The notes under the pieces: model-generated | The model's database searches: none | The model's input: only the letters and a program-made list of their open reading frames with translations | What the model was told of the DNA's origin: nothing | Shown here: positions 1-7,342 of the stretch, in pieces | How positions within the stretch are numbered: the stretch's first letter is position 1 | Layout: every line of letters begins with the position of its first letter | Assembly (NCBI RefSeq): GCF_000737245.1 | Contig: NZ_JPQU01000040.1 | Coordinates: 1 to 64,000, forward strand | Origin: Pseudomonas syringae | GTDB taxonomy: Bacteria > Pseudomonadota > Gammaproteobacteria > Pseudomonadales > Pseudomonadaceae | Reading direction: 5' to 3' | DNA: 64,000 nucleotides | Translations under genes and position numbers: made by a program

Positions 1-668
1 GTCTGTTGGAGCGGTGCTTGCCCGCGAAGAACGATGACGCGGTGTGTCTGCCAGAGCGAGGCGCCTGATTCGCGGGCGAGCACCGCTCCCACAGGTACCG
101 GGATCGTCTGTTTGAGCCGGGCTTGCCCGCGAAGAAAGATGACGCGGTCTATCTGTAATATCGAGGCCCCAGATTCGCGGGCAAGCCTCGCTCCAACGGG
201 ACCGGTGATCGTCTGTTGGAGCCGGGCTTGCTCGCGAAGAACGATGACGCGGTGTGTCTGCCAGAGCGAGATGCCTGATTTGCGGGCAAGCACCGCTCCA
301 ACGGAATCGGTGATCGCCTGTGGGAGTCAAGCTTGCCCGCGAAGAACGATGACGCGGTGTGTCTGCCAGAGCGAGATGCCTGATTTGCGGGCAAGCACCG
401 CTCCAACGGAATCGGTGATCGCCTGTGGGAGTCAAGCTTGCCCGCGAAGAACGATGACGCGGTGTGTCTGCCAGAGCGAGATGCCTGATTTGCGGGCAAG
501 CACTGCTCCCACAGGTACCGGGATCGTCTGTTGGAGCCGGGCTTGCCCGCGAAGAACGATGACGCGGTGTGTCTGCCAGAGCGAGGCGCCTGATTCGCGG
601 GCAAGCCTCGCTCCAACGGGACCGGTGATCTTCTGTGGGAGCGGTGCTTGCCCGCGATAAACGATGAC
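1..668. repeat. Tandem array of REP doublets, exact 105-bp period
   Basis: The phrase 'gaagaacgatgacgcggtg' or a near copy recurs at 26, 131, 236, 341, 446, 551 and (variant) 656, a constant step of 105 bases. Each unit holds a forward REP core (ggagccgggcttgcccgcga type), a spacer of roughly 35 bases and an inverted REP core (tcgcgggcaagcctcgctcc type), so each unit can fold as a REPIN-like hairpin. Units starting near 236, 341 and 446 are almost identical, which suggests recent expansion. The array probably continues upstream of the window. The repeat length is a multiple of three, so long open frames run through it on both strands; these are judged non-coding. Confidence 0.93.
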
Positions 669-670
669 GC

Positions 671-705
671 GGTGTGTGTGTGGGTGTGTGTGGGTGTGTG
701 TGGTG
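671..705. repeat. TG-rich microsatellite
   Basis: An imperfect (TG)n tract of about 35 bases with GGG interruptions lies directly at the right edge of the REP array. Such tracts are prone to slippage. From here to 790 no gene is seen. Confidence 0.85.
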
Positions 706-809
706 AACCGGGGTTGCGGGTTCGCGAACAAGTTGAATGCCGCCCCACGACAGGTTCAGCAGTCCTACAGGCAGGTTGCGCAGTTCCGCTCATGGTTGTA
801 CGATGACTG

Positions 810-835
810 TCAACATAGTTGAGTTTAATGACTCA
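810..835. promoter_or_regulatory. Two abutting palindromes upstream of the aldehyde dehydrogenase
   Basis: TCAACATAGTTGA (810-822, arms TCAAC/GTTGA) is followed immediately by TGAGTTTAATGACTCA (820-835, arms TGAGT/ACTCA). They lie 83-108 bases before the aldehyde dehydrogenase start. This is a plausible operator for the GntR/FCD regulator encoded just downstream, but no consensus match is claimed. Confidence 0.4.
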
Positions 836-897
836 CTTCACCGTAAGCCAACGGTGGGCAGATCTCTAAGACAGGCAACAGCCTGATTAAACCCGCA

Positions 898-911
898 AAT
901 AAAAACAGGAG
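898..911 (+). promoter_or_regulatory. A-rich Hfq/Crc-type motif abutting the ribosome binding site
   Basis: AATAAAAA (898-905) fits the catabolite-activity pattern AANAANAA, which Hfq/Crc binds in Pseudomonas mRNAs. It lies immediately before the ribosome binding site AGGAG (907-911), six bases from the ATG. That placement is typical of transcripts repressed during growth on preferred carbon sources. Regulation is inferred. Confidence 0.45.
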
Positions 912-917
912 ACACAG

Positions 918-2501
918 ATGCCTAATGTTCTCGGCCACAACTTCATTGCAGGCGCGCGCAGCGCCCTTGGCGAGCCGCAACACAAAAGTCTCGACGCCAC
1001 CACTGGTGAAGCGCTGCCTTACAGCTTCTACCAGGCAACTGACGCGGAAATCGATGCAGCAGCCCTGGCTGCCAAAAGCGCATTTGCTGAATATCGCCAA
1101 CTGAGCCCGGCCCGCCGTGCAGAATTCCTTGATGCAATCGCTGACGAGCTGGACCAGCTCGGTGACGATTTCGTCGCTATTGTTTGCCAGGAAACCGCCC
1201 TGCCGACCGCCCGTATTCAGGGCGAGCGTGGGCGTACCAGCGGCCAGATGCGTCTGTTCGCCAAAGTGCTGCGTCGCGGTGATTACCTGGGCGCGCGCAT
1301 TGACCTGGCCTTGCCGGATCGCAAGCCAATGCCTCGCGTCGACTTGCGTCAGTACCGCATCGGCGTAGGCCCGGTTGCCGTTTTCGGCGCCAGCAACTTC
1401 CCGCTGGCGTTCTCCACTGCAGGTGGTGATACCGCAGCAGCATTGGCTGCTGGTTGCCCGGTAGTGTTCAAGGCACACAGCGGTCACATGGCGACTGCCG
1501 ATCTGGTAGGCACCGCGATCATCCGTGCAGCAGAAAAAACCAACATGCCTAAGGGCGTGTTCAACATGATCTTCGGCAGCGGTGTCGGCGAAGGCCTGGT
1601 CAAGCACCCGGCGATCCAGGCCGTTGGCTTCACTGGCTCGCTGAGCGGTGGCGATGCGCTGTGCAAGATGGCAGCCGAGCGTCCTCAGCCAATCCCGGTG
1701 TTTGCAGAAATGTCGAGCATCAACCCGGTCGTCCTGCTGCCTGATGCTCTGGCAACTCGCGGCGAGACCGTGGCCAAGGATCTCGCGGCTTCCGTGGTGA
1801 TGGGCGCTGGCCAGTTCTGCACCAACCCAGGCGTAGTGATCGGCATCAGCTCGCCGACGTTCACCAAGTTCCTTGAGCAACTTCAGGAGCACATGGGCGG
1901 CCAGGCACCCCAGACCATGCTCAATGCGGGCGGTCTGCGCAGCTACAGCAAAGGCGTTGAGCACTTGCTGTCGCACCCGGGCGTAACTCATCTGGCGGGC
2001 AAACCGCAAGAAGGCAAGCAGGCTCAGGCTCAGCTGTTCAAGGCTGACGTGAGCTTGCTGATCAATGGCGATCCGCTGTTGCAGGAAGAAGTTTTCGGCC
2101 CGACTACTCTGGTAATCGAAGTCGCTGACGACGCGCAATTGAAAAGCGCCTTGCAAGCCCTGCGCGGCCAGTTGACTGCCACCTTGATTGGCGAGCAGAG
2201 CGACCTGCAGAAGTACCAATGGCTGGTGCCGGTGCTGGAAGAGAAAGTCGGCCGCATCCTGGTCAACGGTTACCCGACCGGTGTTGAAGTCTGCGAAGCC
2301 ATGGTTCACGGCGGTCCATACCCGGCGACCTCCGACGCACGCGGCACTTCGGTGGGCACCCTGGCCATCGACCGCTTCCTGCGCCCGGTCTGCTACCAGA
2401 ACTACCCGGATGCGCTGTTGCCGCAAGCGCTGCAAAACGCTAACCCACTGGGCTTGAAGCGCCTGGTGAACAGCGAGTGGAGCGATCAGCCAATCGCTTG
2501 A
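918..2501 (+). CDS. NADP-dependent aldehyde dehydrogenase, probable 2,5-dioxopentanoate (alpha-ketoglutarate semialdehyde) dehydrogenase
   Basis: A 527-residue aldehyde dehydrogenase family enzyme that oxidises an aldehyde to the acid with NAD(P)+. The start is fixed by AGGAG six bases upstream. Visible motifs are the nucleotide-fold segment around VFGASNFPLAFS, the GFTGS turn, the general-base glutamate in FAEMSSINPV and the catalytic cysteine in GAGQFCTNPG. The C-terminus ends in the substrate-pocket region NGYPTGVEVC...GGPYPATSD. Length and the FAEMSSINPV motif fit the subgroup that converts 2,5-dioxopentanoate to 2-oxoglutarate in sugar-acid or hydroxyproline breakdown. No sugar-acid dehydratase is adjacent, so the exact substrate is inferred. 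A terminator follows and a GntR/FCD regulator lies downstream. Confidence 0.85.
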   Translation: MPNVLGHNFIAGARSALGEPQHKSLDATTGEALPYSFYQATDAEIDAAALAAKSAFAEYRQLSPARRAEFLDAIADELDQLGDDFVAIVCQETALPTARIQGERGRTSGQMRLFAKVLRRGDYLGARIDLALPDRKPMPRVDLRQYRIGVGPVAVFGASNFPLAFSTAGGDTAAALAAGCPVVFKAHSGHMATADLVGTAIIRAAEKTNMPKGVFNMIFGSGVGEGLVKHPAIQAVGFTGSLSGGDALCKMAAERPQPIPVFAEMSSINPVVLLPDALATRGETVAKDLAASVVMGAGQFCTNPGVVIGISSPTFTKFLEQLQEHMGGQAPQTMLNAGGLRSYSKGVEHLLSHPGVTHLAGKPQEGKQAQAQLFKADVSLLINGDPLLQEEVFGPTTLVIEVADDAQLKSALQALRGQLTATLIGEQSDLQKYQWLVPVLEEKVGRILVNGYPTGVEVCEAMVHGGPYPATSDARGTSVGTLAIDRFLRPVCYQNYPDALLPQALQNANPLGLKRLVNSEWSDQPIA

Positions 2502-2519
2502 AACTGAGTCTGCTCAGCT

Positions 2520-2555
2520 AAAACGGCGCGGCCCAAAAGCCGCGCCGTTTTTGTT
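2520..2555 (+). terminator. Rho-independent terminator after the aldehyde dehydrogenase
   Basis: The stem ACGGCGCGGC/GCCGCGCCGT has a six-base loop and is followed by TTTTTGTT. It starts about 20 bases after the stop codon, so the downstream regulator probably has its own promoter or depends on readthrough. Confidence 0.9.
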
Positions 2556-2623
2556 GGACCCCGGCTTGGAATGCATGATTGCCGGCGGCTGGAAGCCCGG
2601 CGTTGTTTATCAGGTGGAAAGCC

Positions 2624-3367
2624 ATGAATCCCACCCCTGTTTTGAACGCAGAACCCGAATCCTCTGTCCGGCGCCCGCGTAATCTCGCCCTGGCGCTGGC
2701 CAATATCCTGACCAACATTATTGCCGATGGGCAGCTCAAGGTCGGTGACAAACTGCCTGCGGAAAAACACATCACCCAGGAACACGGCGTCAGCCGCACA
2801 GTGGTACGTGAGGCCATTTCACAGCTGCAATCCCACGGCCTGGTGGAAACCCACCACGGTATCGGTACATTCGTCGTCAGGCAACGCGCTGATCCCGTCG
2901 ACCCACGAGCAGACCGCACGCTGAGCGATGTGTTAGCGGTGATTGAACTGCGCATCGGCATTGAAGTGGACTCGGCAGGTCTTGCTGCGATGCGCCGCAG
3001 CGAAGACCAATTGCTTCGCATGCAGCAGGCGCTTGCCGTGCTGGATGATCCGGCGTCCAGTCGTGATGACGCCGCAGCCGCTGATTATGAATTCCACCAG
3101 CAAATCGCTCTGGCGACCGACAACCGCTACTTTGCCGACATCACCGAACACCTTGGCATGACCCTGATCCCGCGTACGCGCCTGAATTCCGCGGCGCTGG
3201 CTCACATTGCCGTGGAGGACTACAGCATCCAGTTGCGCCAGGAACACCGTGACATCTACGCAACCATCGCCGATCGTGACGCCGACGGTGCCAAAGCCGC
3301 CATGCGTCGCCACTTGAACAATATCCGCGAACGGTTGCGCCTGGCGTATCAGCGGCGTGGGCGTTAA
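2624..3367 (+). CDS. GntR family transcriptional regulator with FCD ligand domain
   Basis: A 247-residue DNA-binding regulator of the FadR subfamily. An N-terminal winged helix-turn-helix (about residues 15-80; KLPAEKHITQEHGVSRTVVREAISQLQSHGLVETHHGIGTF) is followed by an all-helical FCD domain that normally binds a small acid. The later histidines (DYEFHQQIALATDN, EHRDIYATIADRDADGAKAAMRRHL) match metal/ligand positions of FCD proteins. The ATG at 2624 is preferred over one at 2579 because the ribosome binding site AGGTGGA lies just before it. It probably controls the adjacent aldehyde dehydrogenase; the palindromes at 810-835 are the obvious candidate operator. Confidence 0.85.
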   Translation: MNPTPVLNAEPESSVRRPRNLALALANILTNIIADGQLKVGDKLPAEKHITQEHGVSRTVVREAISQLQSHGLVETHHGIGTFVVRQRADPVDPRADRTLSDVLAVIELRIGIEVDSAGLAAMRRSEDQLLRMQQALAVLDDPASSRDDAAAADYEFHQQIALATDNRYFADITEHLGMTLIPRTRLNSAALAHIAVEDYSIQLRQEHRDIYATIADRDADGAKAAMRRHLNNIRERLRLAYQRRGR

Positions 3368-3413
3368 TCGGAATTTACTGCAACACCGCGACATACCCTG
3401 AATCAACGCAGAA

Positions 3414-3503
3414 CCTGTAGGAGCCGCCGGAGGTTACGACAGCCGCGAAGGCGGGCTGTCAGGCAAACCGCGATTCGCAGCCTGCGGCAGCTCCTGCAGG
3501 GAC
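3414..3503. repeat. REP-like inverted repeat
   Basis: The arms 'ctgtaggagccgccggagg' and 'gcctgcggcagctcctgcag' flank a GC-rich centre of about 50 bases. It belongs to a different sequence family from the array at the left edge. The rest of the 3368-3618 spacer shows nothing recognisable. Confidence 0.65.
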
Positions 3504-3618
3504 AGTGGTAGCCAGTCACCCATCGCCTGGCCTTTCACAACATTGAACTCGCGCCCCCAGCCCCTCTCGAAAACAGACAGGCAGGCCATCGCCCGCCACA
3601 CATTCGGAAGGTGCAGTC

Positions 3619-3924
3619 ATGGAGTTGAGTAAATTGGCCAGTCACGTGAAGGCGGGTGATGTCGAAGAAATCGATCTGGTGGCGATGGAGGGCGGTTCGT
3701 TCGTGATGCACGTGCTGGTTGCAGGCAAGTCCCAGCGAGTCATCAACGCCAAAGGTGGAACGTTACATGTCGCATCCATTGAGGAAGCGCGCAAAAATCT
3801 GGCTGGTGTACCGGAAGTCCCACTCTTTCTGGTCCAGCCTGCGGTACATGAAGAAATGGTCGGGCTGGACGACACGGACAAACAACCCAGCCGCGAACCT
3901 ATCCCCTTCCGTTCAAGCCTGTGA
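3619..3924 (+). CDS. Small conserved protein, probably DUF6482 family
   Basis: A 101-residue soluble protein beginning MELSKLASHVKAGDVEEIDLVAMEGG. Its length and the 'D..V.AGDV.E.DL.SMEGG.YVL' style N-terminus match a small uncharacterised family common in Pseudomonas (DUF6482, from memory). It has no signal peptide, membrane span or catalytic motif. The middle (SIEEARKNLAGVPEVPLFLVQPAVHEEMVG) suggests a compact alpha/beta fold. Its 3' end overlaps the convergent DUF1652 gene by 12 bases. Function unknown. Confidence 0.7.
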   Translation: MELSKLASHVKAGDVEEIDLVAMEGGSFVMHVLVAGKSQRVINAKGGTLHVASIEEARKNLAGVPEVPLFLVQPAVHEEMVGLDDTDKQPSREPIPFRSSL

Positions 3925-4176
3925 CGAGGGTTGCAACTCGGGACGGTTGACGCTGACGGTCGCCAGCTCATCGCGTAACTCTTCGACGAGGACAGCAACG
4001 TCCTCAACCGTTTTGACCTTGGACAAGGCGATGCCAGTGACCATCAAGTCTACTCGTCCCGTCGTGTCATCAAAGATACGCACAGTCAACGAGCCGTCGG
4101 CGCAAACGACACATTCACAAGCCAACGGTTTGAAGCTGTTTTCCACCATTTGGCGGACATGCACCAGCCAGCTCAC
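3913..4176 (-). CDS. DUF1652 domain protein
   Basis: An 87-residue protein with FKPLACECVVCADGSLTVRIFDDTTGRVDLMVTGI followed by a helix EDVAVLVEELRDEL, the typical core of the Pseudomonas DUF1652 family, whose function is unknown. The GTG at 4174-4176 is chosen because AAGGA ends eight bases upstream; a GTG at 4182 would lie too close to that ribosome binding site. Its tail overlaps the convergent neighbour by 12 bases, so simultaneous transcription would give complementary 3' ends. Confidence 0.75.
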   Translation of the reverse strand: MSWLVHVRQMVENSFKPLACECVVCADGSLTVRIFDDTTGRVDLMVTGIALSKVKTVEDVAVLVEELRDELATVSVNRPELQPSSQA

Positions 4177-4299
4177 TAGCACCTTCCTTTTGATCTGTCG
4201 TATTGAAGTTCGGCACCGACCCCTTTGAAGAGCTCAGGAACGGTCCGGAAAATTGGACCGTCAGGTTAGTAACTTCATGGTAGGCAGGACAGATCAATT

Positions 4300-4320
4300 T
4301 GCACTGGTTCAACTGGTGCA
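4300..4320. promoter_or_regulatory. Near-perfect 19-21 bp palindrome
   Basis: GCACTGGTTCAACTGGTGC (4301-4319) is palindromic apart from the TG dinucleotides, and an outer T/A pair extends it by one base each side. It has no T-tract, so it is not a terminator. It lies just downstream of the PAS-LuxR gene and 124-144 bases upstream of the DUF1652 start, where it could be an operator. Confidence 0.45.
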
Positions 4321-4342
4321 TTTGCACTCGAAACGCGTCGTA

Positions 4343-5833
4343 CTAGCTTTTTCCACGCCTGTCAGTGGTAAACAACGCACGTTCGCGCGCCCACACAATT
4401 GCCTCCGCCCGGCTGTGCAGGCCTAGCTTGGAATACATGGTGGCGACGTGATTGCGCACGGTATTGGGGGCCAGTTTTAGTCGAGCGGCGATTTCCTTGT
4501 CAGCCAGGCCTTCGCAGATCAAGCCGAGCACATCCCTCTCCCGAGCCGTCAGATCGGTCAAGGAAAGACCGGGCAGTTCCGCGGTTTTGACTTTCTTAAC
4601 ATTGGCCAGTTTTTCGATCAGGCTGCGGGTAAACCACGACGCGTCCTGCATGACCTCCTCGATAGCATCCACCAGCTCAAGCTCGGATCGCTTGCGCTCG
4701 GAAATATCCATCAGCACTAGCAGATAACAGGAAACATCCTGGATGCTTACCGTGTCGGCAGAAATCGCGCCGTCGATCAATTCATCACCGCGCTTGCGCA
4801 CCTTGACTTCCATGGACTCCAGATGGCCGGTTCTGCGTAACCGGTCAAAGAGTTGCGCGCAATTGTGCGCACCGTCGATGAAGCCGATCTCATCCACGGA
4901 TCGACCGGTCAGCTCTTGGGCGGTATAGCCAGTTGCATTGACGAATGCTTCATTGACTTCCACCACATGCCGCGACTCGGCGTTGCACACCAACGTGGGT
5001 ACGGGGGTCAGGCGGAAGGCCTTCGCAAAGCGCTCTTCACTTTGACGCAACGCCGCCTCGACCTTGCGCCGGGGCTCCATGTCCATGAAGGAAAACAACA
5101 TGCAGTCTGCGTCGTCGACGTCCAGTGGCTGGCCCGCGACGATCACCAGCTTGCTGCCACCGTCGGGCAACTTCAGCTCAGCCTGCATCTGAGGAATGGT
5201 TCCGCCATCGTTGAGGCGCTCGATGGCCAGTTCCTTGCGATCGGCATTTTCCAGCACGTCTACTTCATAGACGGAGCGGCCAATCACCTGTTCCCGGCTG
5301 TAGCCGGTCATCTCCAGGAAGCCCTGATTGACCTTGATGTAACGCAGGTCACTCAGACGGCAGATCACCGCCGGTGCCGGGTTGGCTGCGAATGCGCGCT
5401 CGAAGCGCTGCTGGGCACTGGCCCATTCCGTGGCGTCGCTCATGATCAGCACCAGCAATTGCGGCTCGCCGCCGCTGTCATCAAGGATCAGGCTGCGAAC
5501 GCGGTGAACCCAGCAGGTTTCGTCATCCTTGGCAGGCCGGACTTCCACCACCAGATCACTAAATGTCTCCCCGGCGGCCACCCGGCTGATGGGATAGTTT
5601 TCGGGCGCGAGGACGTGATTGTTGCGATACCGCAAACTGAAACGCGAGGCGTACTCCTTCGCATTGCGTCCCAACTGCCTGACGCTCTTGACCCCGTGCA
5701 TGGTGAGCGCGGCCTCGTTGGCCCAAAGGATGCTTTGATCCAGCTCGATCAGTATCACCCCATCCGACAGGCCGGCGATGATCTCCTGCAACTGTCGACG
5801 ATTGGTTTCGTTTTCAAGAACTGCGCGACTCAT
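4343..5833 (-). CDS. PAS-domain transcriptional regulator with C-terminal LuxR-type helix-turn-helix
   Basis: A 496-residue cytosolic sensor-regulator. At least three PAS-like modules follow each other (beginning near LQEIIAGLSDGVILIELDQSI, FERAFAANPAPAVICRL and RFAKAFRLTPVPTLVCNAE; the segments MTGYSREQVIGRSV and ATGYTAQELTGRSV are classic PAS). The C-terminal 60 residues (LTARERDVLGLICEGLADKEIAARLKLAPNTVRNHVATMYSKLG) form a GerE/LuxR DNA-binding domain. There is no histidine kinase or receiver domain, so the PAS modules probably act directly on DNA binding. The ATG at 5833 follows GGAGAGAGA; an earlier in-frame ATG lacks such a site. Ligand and targets are unknown. Confidence 0.82.
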   Translation of the reverse strand: MSRAVLENETNRRQLQEIIAGLSDGVILIELDQSILWANEAALTMHGVKSVRQLGRNAKEYASRFSLRYRNNHVLAPENYPISRVAAGETFSDLVVEVRPAKDDETCWVHRVRSLILDDSGGEPQLLVLIMSDATEWASAQQRFERAFAANPAPAVICRLSDLRYIKVNQGFLEMTGYSREQVIGRSVYEVDVLENADRKELAIERLNDGGTIPQMQAELKLPDGGSKLVIVAGQPLDVDDADCMLFSFMDMEPRRKVEAALRQSEERFAKAFRLTPVPTLVCNAESRHVVEVNEAFVNATGYTAQELTGRSVDEIGFIDGAHNCAQLFDRLRRTGHLESMEVKVRKRGDELIDGAISADTVSIQDVSCYLLVLMDISERKRSELELVDAIEEVMQDASWFTRSLIEKLANVKKVKTAELPGLSLTDLTARERDVLGLICEGLADKEIAARLKLAPNTVRNHVATMYSKLGLHSRAEAIVWARERALFTTDRRGKS

Positions 5834-6079
5834 TCTCTCTCCGTTTACCTGGCCAAGAGCGCTCTGGTGCTCGTCAGAATATTGCTCAACGCCGTTTGGA
5901 CAGTCGGGTTGTGCGTTGAATTCCAACGAATTTACCAGGCTCGCAAATCTTCTCCCTGGCTAGGCGCCGCAACGTGCTGATTTCTCGTGCAGTCGGCATC
6001 AAACCTTTCACTCGGCCAGCGCTCAAACGCTCCGGTGACCCAGTCGTTGTTCCCAGCAGCCTGAATTCGAGAAGCCCAT

Positions 6080-7330
6080 TTGGACGCCCATACCCAACGC
6101 CGTAATACTCGCTCACTCGACGGGCTAAATTTTTTCCTGGCTGATGTTCGCGACGGACTAGGGCCGTATCTCGCGATTTATCTGCTGGCCGTGCATCACT
6201 GGGATCCAGCCAGCATCGGCATCGTCATGACCGTCGCGGCGCTGGCTGGTTTGGTGACACAGGGACCGGCCGGGGCGTTGATCGATCGCACGCATTACAA
6301 ACGGGCGGTGATTGCCTTGGCGGCGCTGCTGGTGACGGCCAGTTGTCTGGTACTGCCCTTTACATCGTCATTGAGTCTGATTGCAATCACCCAGGCCGTG
6401 AGCGGCGTGGCGGCGTCGGTTTTCGCGCCGGCCATCGCGGCCATTTCCCTGGGTATCACCGGCCCTAAAGCATTTACCCGGCGTACCGGACGCAACGAAA
6501 CGTTCAACCATGCCGGGAATGCCTGCGCCGCCCTGCTCGCCGGCGGCTTTGCCTACCTGTTCGGGCCCATCGCGGTGTTCTACCTGATGGCGGCGATGGC
6601 ACTGGCCAGCGTGGTTGCCGTCAGCTGCGTGTCGGCGGCAGCCATCGATCATGACGTCGCTCGCGGCCTGGATGCCGGGCATGCACCGCACGCCAACTCA
6701 CCGTCGGGCCTCAAGGTTTTGATGGGCAACAAGACCCTTCTGCTGTTTGCCGCCTGTTGCGCCCTCTTTCACCTGGCCAATGCCGCGATGCTGCCTCTGG
6801 TCAGCCAGAAGCTGGCTCAGGTCAATCTGCAACTGGCAACGCCGCTGACCTCTGCCTGCATCGTCGCAGCCCAGTTGGTGATGGTGCCCGTTGCGTTGCT
6901 GGTGGGTGCCAAGGCTGACGTTTGGGGACGCAAGCCGTTGCTGCTTGCGGGCTTTCTGATCCTGCCCATCCGCGGCGTGCTGTATGTCCTGTCGGACAAC
7001 CCCTGGTGGCTAGTGGGCGTGCAGTTGCTCGACGGCATCGGCGCAGGCTTGTTCGGGGCGTTGTTTCCACTGGTGGTCAAGGACCTGACCCAGGGTACCG
7101 GACGATTTAACGTCAGCCTCGGGGTGATCTCGACGATCTTCGGCCTCGGCGCGGCCTTGAGTAACAGCCTGGCGGGACTGGTGGTGCAGAGTGCGGGTTA
7201 CAACGCCGCCTTTCTGACCCTTGCCGGTGTCGCAACCGCTGCCTTGCTGCTACTGCTGGCGATGCCGGAAACCCTGCTGGTTCAACAGCGGCCGGGGGAA
7301 GTCACAGACACGCCTGTCCCGGCCGCTTGA
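6080..7330 (+). CDS. Major facilitator superfamily transporter
   Basis: A 416-residue inner-membrane protein with about 12 hydrophobic segments. The loop after the second segment, GPAGALIDRTHYKRAVI, is the MFS motif A equivalent, and a related loop GAKADVWGRKPLLLAGF occurs in the second half. The gene starts with TTG, since no better ATG lies in frame before the first membrane segment; the upstream GAGAAG is a weak ribosome binding site. The substrate cannot be told from the sequence. The gene ends 12 bases from the convergent permease gene. Confidence 0.8.
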   Translation: MDAHTQRRNTRSLDGLNFFLADVRDGLGPYLAIYLLAVHHWDPASIGIVMTVAALAGLVTQGPAGALIDRTHYKRAVIALAALLVTASCLVLPFTSSLSLIAITQAVSGVAASVFAPAIAAISLGITGPKAFTRRTGRNETFNHAGNACAALLAGGFAYLFGPIAVFYLMAAMALASVVAVSCVSAAAIDHDVARGLDAGHAPHANSPSGLKVLMGNKTLLLFAACCALFHLANAAMLPLVSQKLAQVNLQLATPLTSACIVAAQLVMVPVALLVGAKADVWGRKPLLLAGFLILPIRGVLYVLSDNPWWLVGVQLLDGIGAGLFGALFPLVVKDLTQGTGRFNVSLGVISTIFGLGAALSNSLAGLVVQSAGYNAAFLTLAGVATAALLLLLAMPETLLVQQRPGEVTDTPVPAA

Positions 7331-7342
7331 GTGGCGGGCTTG

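Noticed and set aside
1..668. Possible CRISPR array
   Set aside because: The period is far too long, the 'spacers' are themselves repeated, and no cas genes are nearby.
34..793. Long open frames on both strands across the left-edge REP array
   Set aside because: They exist only because the repeat length is a multiple of three; the peptides are simple 35-residue repeats with no ribosome binding site.
825..2435. A 536-codon antisense frame opposite the aldehyde dehydrogenase
   Set aside because: The opposite strand has clear family motifs. The antisense product has no recognisable domain and reflects third-position GC bias.
4300..4320. Possible lux box for a quorum-sensing regulator
   Set aside because: The palindrome lacks the CTNNCAG/CTGNNAG pattern, and the adjacent LuxR-type protein has PAS domains rather than an autoinducer-binding domain.
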